A stretch of DNA of 64,000 nt from Lucinisca nassula (GCA_963580285.1 OY757016.1:45213124-45277123), one strand, 5' to 3'; positions 10,485 to 22,505 are shown, counted from the first letter of the stretch. Translations and numbers: made by a program. The notes: a model not told the origin generated them from the sequence alone.

Positions 10485-10745
10485 CCTACACTGAAGTCTG
10501 GATTTTGTCAGTAAAAAAATCAAAGCACTGAGAGTACAAGTGGGTCAATTGTCTCTGGGTGTAGGTAGGGAAAATGGGCCTGAACGGGGATTTAGACTGT
10601 TTCTTTTTACCCTTAAATTCCTGTACTGGAAGCAAGCAGTGTAGGCCCTGATCAGGCGTCTGTTCTGGATGAACACTGTTTGCCAAGCATGATTCCAGCC
10701 CAGATTTTACTGATAACCTTTTTACGCAGACATGCTGACCTCACT
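10485..10745. mobile_element. MITE-L copy 1
   Basis: Landmarks 'aatcaaagcactgagagtac', 'gggtgtaggtaggg', 'aaattcctgtactgg' and a core hairpin (10631-10684). The same order recurs at 21,050, 39,800, 55,170 and 62,795. Terminal repeats are not clear. Confidence 0.65.
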
Positions 10746-11106
10746 GTGATAATATAATATAAACTAGAATTTGTTTTTCTACAAAAACACAGATGTCTCC
10801 CCCTTTTTGACCTCTATGTATGACCTTGACATTGGAGGTATTGGCCTAGTTCTTCTGTGCAACACATCATCTAAAGAAGGTGAACATTTCTGCAAAGTAA
10901 CTTTAAAAAGTCCATCGAGAAATAAGAAAGTTACTGACCGGACATGATAAAAGCCCATTTTTTTACCTTTGATCTCTAAGTATGACCTTGACCTTGGAAG
11001 TACCTACCTGTGTCTTGCACGTGACACATCATCTCAAGATGGTTAACATTTCTGCTAAGTAATATCAAAATCAAGGCAGAATAAGAAAGCTATTGACCGC
11101 ACACGA

Positions 11107-12890
11107 AACAAGAGCTGTCGCCAGACAGCATAGCTCGCCTGTTTCGCGACTTCAAGATATAAGGAAAAATTTATGAACCATGAAATATAGGTCACACTCA
11201 CCTTGATATATTTGAGATCAATAATCAGGTCACATGGAACATATATTCCAGATATTACATTTCAGGATCAAATTGTATCTGAATTATAAGGCAAAATCAT
11301 TGAACCATGAAAATAGGTCACAAGGACCTAGATCTTTTTCCATGTCAATCATCGGGTCACATGGAACTAATTATCCAGGTAAGACATTTCTCCATCAAAT
11401 AGTATTCAAGATAATAGGAAAAATCACTGAACCATGAAATATAGGACACACTGACCTAGATATTAATTCAAGCTCAATCATGGGGTCACATGGAATAAAT
11501 AATCCAGGTATGACATTTCTCCATCAAATAGTGTTCAAGATAATAGGCAAAATCACTGAACCATGAAATATAGGTCACACTGACCTGGATATATTTTGCG
11601 GTCAATTATACAGTCACATGGAACTAATAATCCAGGTATGACGTTTCTCTATCAAATTGTATTCAAGATAATAGGCAAAATCACTGAACCATGAAATATA
11701 GGTCATACTGACCTAGATATATTTTGAGGTCAATAATGGGGTCACATGCAACTAATAACCCTGGTATAACATTTCTCCATCAAATAGTATTCAAGATAAT
11801 AGACAGAATCACTGGACCATGAAATGTAGGTCACCATGACCTAGATATATTTTGCGGTCAATTATTGGGTCATATGGAACTAATAATCCAGGTATGACAT
11901 TTCTCCATCAAATAGTATTCTAGATAATAGGCAAAATCGCTGAACCATAAAATATAGGTCACAGTGACCTAGATATATTTTGAGGTCAATAATGGGGTCA
12001 CCTGCATTTAAAAACCCAGGTATAACATTTCTCCATCAAATAGTATTCAAGATAATAGACAAAATCACTGGACCGTGAAATGTAGGTCACCATGACCTAG
12101 ATATATTTTGCGGTCAATTATTGGGTCATATGGAAATAATTATCCAGGTATGACATTTCTCCATCAAATAGTATTCGAGATAATAGTCAAAATCGCTGAA
12201 CCATGAAATATAGGTCACAGTGATCTAGATATATTTTGAGGTCAATCATGGAGTCACATGGAACTAATATCCCTGGTATGACATTTCTCCAACAAATAGA
12301 CTTCAAGATATAAGGCAAAATCACTGGACCGTGAAATGTAGGTCACCATGACCTTCACCCTTTTACACTTGAACCAATGTCACTTGATTGGCTGATGTAT
12401 AACCAATTGTGTCTATAACTCGTTAGTATAATGGAAAGGTATACAACAAATTACAAAGGTGTCCTAGATTTTGACCCCTAGCCCCACCCCATCCCCAATC
12501 CCAGGCATGAACCCAGGGGTGTGTTGTCTTGGAATCTCAGAAGACACTCCCAGGTATCCAAGTTGTAAATATGAATGCTTTGTGATGAGTGACTGTTGAG
12601 ATATAAGCATTTCAAAAACTTTAACACAGAATTACAAAGGTGTTCTAGATTTTGACCCCTAGCCCCACCCCGGGGCATGAACCCAGGGGTCTGTTCTCTT
12701 TGAACATCAGAGGACCCTCCCAGGTACTTAAGTTCCAAATATGAGTGGTCTGTGATGAGTGACTGTTGAGATATAAGCATTTGAAAAACTTTAACGCAGT
12801 GTGACGGGAACGCAAACGCAAACGCACACGCGCACGCCATCCGAGGTGACAACAATAGCTCACCTTGTACTTCCTACAGGCGAGCTAAAA
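11107..12890 (+). mobile_element. F1: Helentron-like array element
   Basis: Starts AACAAGAGCTGTCG and ends GCGAGCTAAAA. The 5' AGCTCGCCTGT (11132-11142) is a perfect complement of 3' ACAGGCGAGCT (12876-12886). Between them are about ten units of about 127 bp ('accatgaaatataggtcac', 'ccatcaaatagtattcaaga'), then two diverged units with 'gcatgaacccaggggtctg', then a CACG-rich stretch. It is inserted in an H1 array unit. No ORF with a Rep/helicase signature is present, so it is non-autonomous. Confidence 0.77.
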
Positions 12891-13296
12891 AGGCCCTTTT
12901 TTGACATTTGAGCTCTAAATATGACCTTGACATTGGAGGTACGGACCTTGGTCTTGCGCAGGACACATCGTCTAATGAAGCTGAACAATTCTGCAAGGTT
13001 ACTTTTAAAAGTTCATCCAGAAATAAAGAAGTTATTGACCGGACACGAAAACAAAGACCCTTTTTTTACCTTTGACCTCTAAGTATGCCCTTGACACTGG
13101 AGTTACCGACCTTGGTCTTGCGCACAACACATTCTCATGATGTTTGACATCTCTGCCAAGTAATTTTAAAATCCCATTTAGGAGGCCAAACACTAACAAG
13201 AGGGCCCAATGGCCCTATATCGCTCACCTGTGTACCAGAAAATCATTAGTGTAGGAGACCACTTGACATTGCTACATAATAAATATCTAAGCTCAG

Positions 13297-13470
13297 GCAA
13301 AGCGGTGTCCATGCTTATAAACCATACTGGTTTCATTTGGGGACAGGGCTTGAGATGTAATTTCATCTCAATGTCGGGTAAAAATCCCACAAAATTGGAA
13401 GAGACATCTCCAAAATGACCTATACAGTGTTGACGGGGATGTAAAACCTCAAATCAAACAAAATCTGTGC
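13297..13470 (+). mobile_element. SINE-7, 5'-truncated, inside F2
   Basis: Interrupts an array unit between 'atctaagctc' and 'tctgtgccttatgg'. It ends 'gacggggatgtaaaacctcaaatcaaacaaaa', which is the SINE-7 tail in several pieces. Confidence 0.75.
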
Positions 13471-13499
13471 CTTATGGTTTTGGAGAAAAATATCTTTTT

Positions 13500-16400
13500 T
13501 AAGTTTTTTCCAGTATAAGTCTATAGGAGCTAATGAGCCCTGGGGCTTGGCCAATTTTGACCCATAGGGCACGGTTGGCAGGATTTATGTAGGCGACCAT
13601 TTTGTGTTGCTATATACTAAATATCTAAGGTCTGTACTTCATGGTTTCAAAGAAGATGATTGAAGCTTTTTTCCATTATAAGTTTGTTGGAGTTAAGGGG
13701 CCACAGGATTTGGTCCCCAGGGGCATGATTGGCAGGATTCATGTAGGCGACCACTCGACATTGCTGCATGCTAAATACCTAAGCTCTGGGACTTATGGTT
13801 TCAGAGAAGAAGATTTTTGAAGATTTTTTTCCCCATTTTAAGTTTGTTTTTTTTTTTGTTTTGTTTTTTTCATTATAAGGGCCCTGTGGTTCCAGAGAAG
13901 AAGATTTTTAAAGTTTCTCCAATTGTAAGTCTATGGAAGCTAAAGAGCCCTGGGTTGTGGCCAATTTGGATCCCAGGGGCATAACTGGCAGGATTTATGT
14001 AGGTGGCCACTTGACGTTGCTACATACTAAAAATCTAAGCTCTGGGCCTTATGGTTTCATAGAAGATTTTTTAAGTTTTTTTCCACTATAAGTCTATTGG
14101 AGGTGATGAGCTCAGGCGTGGCCAATTTTGACCCCAGGGGCAGGGTAAGCAGGATTTATGTAGCTGGCTATTTTATGTTGCTAGACACTAAATATCTAAG
14201 TTCTGTGCTTCACAGTTACTGAGAAGAAGATTTTTGAAGCTTTCTTCCATTATGAGTCTATTAGAGCTAAGGGGCCCCGGGGCATGGCCCATTTGGACCC
14301 CAGGGGCATGATTAGCAGGAAATATGTAGGTGACCACTTGCCGTTGCTACATGCTAAATATCTAAGCTCTGGGCCCTGTGGTTTAAGAGAAGAAGATTTT
14401 GAAGTTTTTTTTCCATTATGAGTCTATGGGAGCTAAGGGGGTCCCAGGGTGTGGCCCGTTTGGACCCCAGGGGCTTGGTTGGCCGGATTTATGTAGGTGA
14501 CCACTTGTCATTGCTACATGCTAAATATCTAAGCTCTGGGCCCTGTGGTTTCAGAGAAGAAGATTTTTTAAGCTTTTTCCATTATGTGTCTATGAGAGCA
14601 AAGGGGCCCTGGGTCGTGGCCCATTTGGACCCCACGGGCATGATTGGCAGGAATTATGTAGGTGACCACTTGCCGTTGCTATGTGCTAAATATCTAAGCT
14701 CTGGGCGCTGTGGTTTCAGAGAAGAAGATTTTTTTAAGCTTTTTTTTATTATGGCTTTTTTCCATTATGAGTCTATGCGAGCTAAGGGGCCCCGGGGCCT
14801 GGCCCATTTGGACCCTGGGGGCATGATTGGCAAGATTTATGTAGGTGACCACTTGTCGTTGCTACATGCCAAATATCTCAGCTCTGGGCCCTGTGGTTTC
14901 AGAGAAGAAGATTTTTGAAGCTTTTTTCCATTATGAGTCTATAGGAGCTAAAGGGCCCCGGGCGTGGCCCGTTTGGACCCCAGGGGCATGATTGGCAGGA
15001 ATTATGTAGGTGACCACATGCCCTTGCTACATGCTAAATATCTAAGCTCTGGGCCCTGTGGTTTCCGAGAAGAAAATTTTAGAAGCTTTTTGTTCCATTA
15101 TGAGTCTATGGGAGCGAAGGGGCCCTGGGCATGATTGGCAGGAATTATGTAGGTGACCACTGGCCGTTGCTACATGCTTAATATCTAAGCTCTGGGCCCT
15201 GTGGTTTCAGAGAAGAAGTTTTTTAAGCTTGTTTTCAATTATGAGTCTATGGGAGCTAAGGGGCCCAGGGGTGTGGCCAATTTGGACCCCAGGGGCATGA
15301 TTGGCAAGAATTATGTAGGTGACCACTTGCCGTTGCTACATGCCAAATATCTCAGCTCTGGGCCCTGTGGTTTCAGAGAAGAAGATTTTGAAGCTTTTTT
15401 CCATTATGAGACTATAGGAGCGTGGCCCGTTTGGAAACCAGGGGCATGATTGGCAGGAATTATGTAGGTGACCACTTGCCGTTGATACATGTTACATATC
15501 TAAGCTCTGGGCCCTATGGTTTCCGAGAAGAAGATTTTTGAAGCTTTTTGTTCCATTATGTGTCTATGGGAGGGAAGGGGCTCAGGGGCGTGGCCAATTT
15601 GAAACCCAGGGGCATGATTGGCAGGAATTATGTAGGTGACCACTTGCCATTGCTACATGCCAAATATCTCAGCCCTGGGCCCTGTGGTTTCAGAGAAGAA
15701 GATTTTTTAAGCTTTTTTCCATTATGAGTCTATAGGAGCTAAAGGGCCCTGGGGTGTGGCCCATTTGGACCCAAGGGGCATGATTGGCAGGAATTATGTA
15801 GGTGACCACTTGCTGTGGCTACATGCTAAATATCTAAGCTCTGGGCCCTGTGGTTTCCGAGAAGAAGATTTATGAAGCTTTTTGTTCCATTATGAGTCTG
15901 GGAGCGAAGGGGCCCCGGGGCGTGGCCAATTTGGAACCCAGGGGCATGATTGGCAGGAATTATGTAGGTGACCACTTGTCATTGCTAGATGCTAAATATC
16001 TAAGCTCTGGGCCCTGTGGTTTCAGAGAAGAAGATTTTTGAAGCTTTTTTTTCCATTATGAGTCTATGGGAGCTAAGGGGCCCCGGGGTGTGGCCCATTT
16101 GGACCCTAGGGGCATGATTGGCAGGATTTATGTAGGTGACCACTTGCCTTTGCTACATGCCAAATATCTCAGCTCTGGGCCCTGTGGTTTCAGAGAAGAA
16201 GATTTTTGAAGCTTTTTTTGATTATGAGTCTATAGGAGCTAAAGGGCCCCGGGGCATGGCCTGTTTGGACCCCAGGGGCATGATTGGCAGGAATTATGTA
16301 GGTTACCACTTGCCGTTGCTACAAGCTAAATATCTAAGCTCTGGGCCCTGTGGTTTCCGAGAAAATGATTTTTGAAGCTTTTTGTTCCATTATGAGTCTA

Positions 16401-17070
16401 TGGGAGCGAAGGAGCCCCGGGGCGTCGCCCATTTAGAACCCAGGGGCATGATTGGCAGAAATTATGTAGGTGACCACTTGCCGTTGCTACATGCTAAGTA
16501 TCTAAGCTCTGGGCATTGTGGTTCCGGAGAAGAAGATTTTTGAAGCTTTTTTTCCATTATGAGTCTATGGGAGCTAAGGGGCCCAGGGGTGTGGCCAACT
16601 TGGACCCCAGGGGCATGACTGGCAGGAATAATTATGTAGTAGACCACTTGCCGTTGCTACATGCCAAATATCTCAGCTCTGGGCCCTGTGGTTTCAGAGA
16701 AGAAGATTTTTGAAGCTTTTTTTTCCATTTTGAGTCTAAAGGAGCTAAAGGGCCCCGGGGTGTGGCCCGTTTGGACCCAAGGGGCAAGATTGGCAGGAAT
16801 TATGTAGGTGACCACTTGCCATTGCTACATGCTAAATATCTAAGCTCTGGGCTCTGTGGTTTCCAAGAAGAAGATTTTTGAAGCTTTTTGTTCCATTATG
16901 AGTCTATGGGAGCGAAGGGGCCCCGGGGCATGGCCAATTTGGACCCCAGGGGCATGATTGGCAGGAATTATGTAGGTGACCACTGGCTGTTGCTACATGC
17001 TAAATATCTAAGCTCTGGGCCCTGTGGTTTCAGAGAAGAAGATATTTTAATTTTTTCCCATTGTAAGTCT
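13500..17070 (+). repeat. Tandem array of F2, period about 168 bp
   Basis: The 'aaatatctaagctctggg' landmark and its variants recur about 22 times from 13,282 to 17,003, mostly 143-180 bp apart. The left units are diverged and the right ones near identical. Open frames such as 'GPRG..NLDPRGMIG' exist in most units, but the period is not a fixed multiple of three and frames break often, so I read them as by-products. Confidence 0.9.
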
Positions 17071-17230
17071 ATGGGAGCTATATGTTGCCATAGCAACCAG
17101 AATTCCAATTTGATCAGCCCAAAAACCTTATGCAGCCTTTCCCCCAACCTGATGATGCTTCTCATAAAATTTGATCAAGATTGACTGTGGGGTATTAGAG
17201 ATATACTTATTTGAAATTGTTTACGGACGC

Positions 17231-17452
17231 TTAGAGGATCTAAGCCTGTCCAGGAACCGCGGTGCGAGGCAGACCGTCCATGCTAATAAACCCTATTGGT
17301 TTCATTGGGCGACAGGGCTTGAGATGTCATTTCATCTCAATGTCGGGTAAAAGTCCCACAAAATTGGAAGCAACGTCTCCAAAATGACCTTTACAGTGTT
17401 GACGGGGACGTTAAACCTCAAATCAAACAAACAAACAAACAAACGGACGCAC
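17231..17452 (+). mobile_element. SINE-7, 5'-truncated, with TSD, inside F2
   Basis: Starts 'ttagaggatctaagcctgtc' and ends in a (CAAA)n tail. The TSD ACGGACGC is at 17223-17230 and 17453-17460. Confidence 0.82.
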
Positions 17453-18394
17453 GCATGCACACATGCACGACGGACGACAGACAAAAAGTGATCACAAAAG
17501 CTCACCTTGTCACTATGTGACAGGTGAGCTAAAAAGACCCTAAAATTTGTATACCTTTGATCTCTAAGTATAACCTTGATCTTGGAGGAACTGACCTGGG
17601 TCTTGTGTGCAACACATAATCATATGATGGTTAACATTTCTGCCAAGTAATTTCACAATAGATCCAGGTATAAGTAAGTTACTGACCAAACACGAAAGAA
17701 AGCCCCTTCTTTGACCTTTGACCACTAAGTATGACCTTGACCTTTGAGGTACCAAACTGGGTCATGCACGCGATACATCATCTCATAGAGGTTAACATTT
17801 CTGCCAAGTAATTTCAAAATCCATCTAAAAATAAGAAAGTTATTGACTTATTTGCCCATACATACATACACGATTTTGTGACTGACAAACTTCCTAGGGA
17901 AATAACTCAAAAAGTATAAATGCATGAGTTATAGTTCTTGCACTCTGCACCTAATCTAATGTTGATTAATATTTATATGAAGTTTCATGAAGATAGCTTA
18001 ATTGGTTTTCAAGTTATAGAGCGGACACGAATTTGTGACAGATGGACACACATATGCCCAGGGAAAAACAATATGTCTCCCTGAAAAGGGGGGAGACATA
18101 ACAATCTCCATCGATTTCCAGCAAATCAGTGATAGTCTCATGGACTACAGCACTAATAGAGGTTTTGTCCTTATAATTTTGGGTCAACCCAGAAATCAAC
18201 AGCAGTCACAAGACTATATAGACCACCAATATGGGCTAAACAGCTGTCTTCAGAAATATTGCCAACAAGGGCATTTAGGAAACTCTAATCAAACATATAT
18301 GCCTATTTCTTGCACATCAGATAAGATAATCATGTCTTTTACCATGCGGCAAAAAAGGTTATCCTACCCAGGAATAGGATAAAAATTAAGAAAT

Positions 18395-18998
18395 CTCTGA
18401 TGTTTATTGTGCACTGGTTGAATAGGAGGTCATGTACATCAACACTAAGTGTTGATGCCACTGCTGTGACAAATCATTACACAGTGATGTCATCACAATA
18501 TGGCGGACTTTGGCAATCAAACTGACTACATTATTTCGAAATTCATGCTGAGAAATAAAAGATATCCAAAAAAATTAATCCTACATGGGTGTGAGTGCAA
18601 GACAGAACAAGAGCACTGCATGCGGTAGCTAACGCTCAGCTGCAGTTTCTTTTAGAAAACAAAAATTCTAAGTCGAAAAAGGGGCATAACTGTGCCAAAA
18701 GTATATTGAGGGTTACCTCACCTATTGGTATGAGTTCCCCTTTTCATAATGAACAACTAGTCCAAGTTTCAAGTAAATATGTTCATTAATGACCGAGATA
18801 TTACAAGATGTCCAAGTTTTTGCACGACGACACAGATGACGCCAGAGCTATAACAATACCTTGACGTTTTCTTCGAAAACAGACGAGTTAAAAATCTGTC
18901 CCTCAGAATCACAGTTCGGCATCATTCCTCACAACAGTGACCCTTGGGATTGATTTTTTATCCTTCCTTTTCACACATGTAAGATTCTTATACATGTA
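18395..18998 (+). repeat. Repeat R, copy 3, interrupted
   Basis: Matches copy 2 at both ends ('atatggcggactttggcaat', 'cacacatgtaagattctta'). It is split by a 285-bp insertion at 18606-18891. Confidence 0.6.
18606..18891 (+). mobile_element. Small ACAAGAG...GTTAAAA element
   Basis: Begins ACAAGAGCACTGCATGC and ends CAGACGAGTTAAAA, and splits repeat R cleanly between 'gtgcaagacaga' and 'atctgtccc'. The ends recall the F family (ACAAGAG, GAGCTAAAA), but I see no array and no strong 5'/3' pairing. Family placement is inferred. Confidence 0.5.
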
Positions 18999-19090
18999 GT
19001 GATACTAATGTTGACGATCACTTGACACCAGAATGACATCATGTACTTCATATGAGCGAGCTTAAACCAAAACATAGCAACCTTAGTTCT

Positions 19091-19336
19091 TTACCCTTAT
19101 CTTGCTGAAAATTCATTTAAGCCACACCCATTTCTGTCTATCAACCAATCAACTTACTTGATGTATTTTATTGCTACAAATTCATAAACGGAATGCCGAA
19201 CAGTGTAGATCCTGATCAGATGGCTTCTTCAGAAGCCATCTTCAGAAGCCATCTGAGTGTAGATCCTGATCAGATGGCTTCTTCAGAAGCCATCTGATCT
19301 GGATCTACACTGTTTTTGTGAACAGCAAGATAAGGG
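19091..19336 (+). mobile_element. MITE-C with duplicated hairpin arms
   Basis: The ends TTACCCTTATCTTGCTG and CAGCAAGATAAGGGTTAA are inverted repeats. TTAA is at 19337-19340. The core GATCAGATGGCTTCTTCAGA hairpin is partly duplicated (19198-19310). Confidence 0.78.
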
Positions 19337-19340
19337 TTAA

Positions 19341-20400
19341 AGCACATGTGATTACTGATTGGAGGTGTGGGTTAATTTTATTGATTCCTGATCATTGCCT
19401 TTACTTCTATTTTTGACATTCTATTTGAATAATTTGCGAAATTTCAAACCTTATTTTCTCGGTAAAAAAGGTATTACCGCTAAGACTCTTTCCTCTTCTT
19501 CTTTTATTCCTAAACCCACTTTTCTTTTTACTCCTTCAGTTTCAAAACACTTCACATTTGAATCGAACAACTTTTAAATGACAAAATCAAGACAATTACA
19601 ACACTTAACAGTGAGTAATAACAAGCTGTTTTATTGCCTCAAATCAAGCTAAACAACTGTGGAGACCCCAAAAATTAACCAAAAATGTCAGCTATGGAAA
19701 CAATAATATTGTAATGATGTCTCGGAAAGGTCAGTCAACAATTAGCGACAATGCTTCATCATAAAAAACGGCTGGTATCTGACAATATCTTTCTCAGTCA
19801 TAGCTAAAACAATGTCCTTTGAGAATTACAGCGATAATCATTAAGCCCACCGTGACAAAAAGTAACTTTGTGTATACCGTACAATGAAGGCCCGGATCAG
19901 CCCTGCACAATGTGCAGGGCTGATCCCGGTCTTCACTTTCTGCCAAAATATACTGCCAAATATACCTGTCAATACAAGAATGAGTGTTCTTTGAAAAATA
20001 CACAATTTCGGGGGTTGGATTGTACATTTATGATTGGCATGTGTTAGAATGCTGAAAGGATACCTTGTAACGTTTTGGTGGAAAATGAACCACAATGCGA
20101 GTAAACCCATCTTCAGGGAACCAGTGACACTATGGATCAGCTGTGCATCTATTCTGTACAATAAAAGATGCCAATTCTGGCGACCTTCTCTGTAAGCATA
20201 TGGTTCATGGACACCAAGGGTAATCAGACGTTTTGCTGGCCTCTATTACGCTGTATTAGGTTTACTTGCCACCCAGCTTATTAATGATGATATATTGTTC
20301 TGACTCAATCGGAAAAACATTCATCTTTCATTTCTAATCCTCTTACAAAACTGGACTTCTGAATTACGTCTTTTCTTGTCATTGTTGAACAAATCTACAA
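19341..20400. other. No gene recognised
   Basis: 19,355-19,412 shares 'gtgtgggttaat..ttgattcctgatcattgcc' with 28,890-28,945. A GC-rich hairpin at 19,890-19,930 pairs 'cagccctgcac' with its complement and may be a diverged core palindrome. Nothing else is seen. Confidence 0.4.
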
Positions 20401-20414
20401 TCAGTGGCCATATA

Positions 20415-20577
20415 GATTGAGCCTCCGTGGTGTAGTGGTTATGCTACTCCCCTTGTAAACCAGGGGTCGCAGGATCGATCCCAGGCTTCTCAACTTTCGG
20501 ATGAGTCTTTAAACCGAGGTCCCGTCTCCGTAAGACCTTAGCTGTTGGTGGGACGTAAAACTCAAATACTCACTTAC
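20415..20577 (+). mobile_element. SINE-2 with perfect 14-bp TSD
   Basis: 'gcctccgtggtgtagtggtt' (box A) and 'aggatcgatccc' (box B) precede a body ending 'ggtgggacgtaaaactcaa'. The TSD TCAGTGGCCATATA is at 20401-20414 and 20578-20591. This is the best-preserved copy of the family in the window. Confidence 0.9.
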
Positions 20578-20842
20578 TCAGTGGCCATATACCATAATCA
20601 TTTTGTAACTATTTTCTATTTTTAGCTCTATTGTTAAATTAGGCGGAACCATTTTAGTTATTCTGGAAGAGCCACCTCAGCAACATTCCTATAAGGTTTC
20701 AAAGAAATGGGCCCAAGGGTTTATGGAGAGTTGTCATTTAAAGCAAACTCTTGATGCTGCAAATAACACACTATGGACGACAGTCGATCAGCACTTTGTG
20801 CTCTGGTGAGCTTAAAAGAAATTACATCTGATTTCACATTCT

Positions 20843-21032
20843 AACCCATTTTGTACCAGAAACCCCAAAATGGGTAATTGGCAAACAGTGTATGCCCAGA
20901 TCGACCTCTGCAAAAAGTTCAGCCATTTTTTTAATCTTTTGAGGAAAACACAACCTGACACCCCTAAATTTTGAAATGGACTCCTGCTGTATATAAGGAT
21001 AAAGATTCCATTAGGTACAGAATGGGCTAACA
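20843..21032 (-). mobile_element. MITE-B copy 4
   Basis: Ends 'taacccattttgtaccagaa' and 'ggtacagaatgggcta'. The second arm of the core palindrome is missing (20880-20915). The TTAA at the edges is eroded. Confidence 0.72.
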
Positions 21033-21049
21033 GCTAAAATTTACACTTT

Positions 21050-21275
21050 TTAATCAAAGCACTGAGAGCACTGGTGGATTATTGTGACTGAGTGTGGAGT
21101 GTAGGCTGAAATGGGGACTTAGAACTGTTTTGCTTATCCCTTGAATTCCAGTACTGTAAGAAAACAGTGTAGACCTTGATCAGAAGATGCATTCTGAGGC
21201 ATCTCATTTGGGTCTACACAGTGAGTGTTTGCCAATATCCCAGTACAAATACCCAGTCCAGTTTTTTAAATAATA
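21050..21275. mobile_element. MITE-L copy 2
   Basis: 'aatcaaagcactgagagc', 'gagtgtaggctg', 'gaattccagtactgtaag' and a core hairpin (21164-21235), in the same order as copy 1. Confidence 0.65.
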
Positions 21276-21335
21276 ATTTAATAATACATGTAATAATAAT
21301 AAGAATGTTGAAAATAATAATAAGAAGAAGATGTT

Positions 21336-21660
21336 CAACCCATAAAATGCCAATCATGACAATTGTCATCTGCTTTGTCGTTTGCCAAGTACTTTAAAAT
21401 TGGTTTTTGCAAACCGTGTGGACCCTGATCTGGGTCCAAACTGTTTGCCTGTATGCAAAAATATTTTCAAAAAGTTTGCTAAAAGATTCAGCAAATGACA
21501 TAAGCAGACAACATTTTCAGATGGATTTTCTCGGCGTGGGTACTTCAGTTTTCGCCAAACCCCTGATTAACGATTGCCTTGATATGAGTGAAATAATCTT
21601 GAAAGGGCTGTAAAACCAAAACCAAAAAAAAAAAAAAAATTCTCGGCATCTTAAGGGTTA
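21336..21660 (+). mobile_element. MITE-A copy 3, split by SINE-5 tail
   Basis: Runs from 'cataaaatgccaatcatgac' through a shortened hairpin (21408-21450) to 'cattttcagatggattttctcggc', resuming after the SINE fragment with 'atcttaagggtta'. Confidence 0.75.
21536..21639 (+). mobile_element. SINE-5, 5'-truncated, with TSD
   Basis: Only the 3' part ('cttgaaagggctgtaaaacc', A-tail) is present. The TSD TTCTCGGC is at 21528-21535 and 21640-21647. Truncation with TSD shows target-primed insertion into MITE-A. Confidence 0.83.
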
Positions 21661-21673
21661 ATAAAAATAATAT

Positions 21674-21885
21674 CAACCCTTATCCTGCTGAATATTCAGT
21701 TTAGCCACACCCATCTCTGACTTTGAACCAAATGGATTTCTTGATGAAATTTATTCCTACAAATTCATAAACTCAATGTCAAATAGTGTAGATCCTGATC
21801 AGATGGCTTCTTCAGCAGTCATCTGATCTGGATCTACACTGTTTCCAAAGATAGGGGTTGTCGTGAACAGCATGATAAGAGTTAA
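21674..21885 (+). mobile_element. MITE-C copy 3
   Basis: 'aacccttatcctgctgaata' and '...cagcatgataagagttaa' form the inverted ends; the core hairpin is at 21781-21845. 21,886-22,139 after it holds nothing recognised. Confidence 0.78.
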
Positions 21886-22139
21886 ATAGCTGCAGTTTTA
21901 ATTTTGTGAAGTATACAGGATAAAATAAAAGTTCAATGCATGTAAAATTTTCATCATTGTAATTCAATAATTCTTCCTCTTAATTAAATGCAATATTAAT
22001 CAGTTCCTCTCAAGCTGCAAATTACTGTTCAAATTAATTAATCTGCTTTTTAACACCACAACTAAGTTAAGTCAGCACTTCTGCAAACTCAAATTATTTT
22101 TCAGTCGTTCAAACTACTTAAACCCATTGCATACTGGTG

Positions 22140-22505
22140 GAACTCAGCCAGCCTCAGTAGGTCAGTCGGATGCGCATCTGACTGGTGATCAGGAAGACTT
22201 ATCCCCCCCCACCCATCGGGGCTTGAAGAAATAGATTGGGCTGCACGATGCTTCCGCGCAGAGTTGACACCGATCGCACATTAGTACTGGTAATCTGCTT
22301 AGAAGGTCTAAGCCTGCCCAGGAAAACTGCTGCGAGTCGGCCCGTCCATGCATATAAACCCTATTCATTTTTATTGGGCGGCAGGGATTGAGATGTCATT
22401 TCATCTCAATGTTGGGTAGAAGTCCCACAAAATTGGAAGCAGCATCTCCAAAATGACATAAATTGTGTTGAAGGGGCCGTTAAACCTCACATCAAACAAA
22501 CACTG
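22140..22505 (+). mobile_element. SINE-7, longest copy, with tRNA-like head
   Basis: The head 'gcctcagtaggtcagtcgg' fits box A, though a clear box B is absent. A C-run follows, then 'cccatcggggcttgaagaaa', 'gagatgtcatttcatctca' and the tail 'gttaaacctcacatcaaac'. This copy shows the family is probably tRNA-derived; most others lack the head. Confidence 0.78.

Larger units (their letters stand above)
13195..17533 (+). mobile_element. F2: Helentron-like array element
   Basis: Starts AACAAGAGGGCCC and ends GGTGAGCTAAAAA. The 5' GCTCACCTGT (13222-13231) is complementary to 3' ACAGGTGAGC (17520-17529). The interior is a long tandem array, a short unique part (17,080-17,230), a SINE-7 and a 'cgacggacgac' stretch before the terminal hairpin. 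Same family as F1 by ends, but with an unrelated array. Confidence 0.8.
10762..18101 (+). mobile_element. H1: Helentron-like element holding F1 and F2
   Basis: The 5' leader carries ATGTCTCCCCC (10793-10803). The 3' end is a hairpin pairing ATGTCTCCC with GGGAGACAT (18072-18099) followed by AA. The 5' segment is also complementary to the 3' arm. The body is a tandem array of about 160 bp with 'tgacctctaagtatgacctt' and 'ttaacatttctgccaag'. Removing F1 (11107-12890) and F2 (13195-17533) restores a continuous array. It is non-coding. Known relatives by layout are Helentron-associated elements and the bivalve pearl elements. Confidence 0.7.

Noticed and set aside
11160..12340. CRISPR-like array
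   Set aside because: Units are about 127 bp, contiguous and diverging, with no short repeat/unique spacer alternation, and the DNA looks metazoan.
14418..17184. Repeated frames with 'GPRG..NLDPRGMIG..YVGDH'
   Set aside because: They follow the tandem array, break at unit-length changes and have no consistent start or stop. Non-coding repeat by-products.
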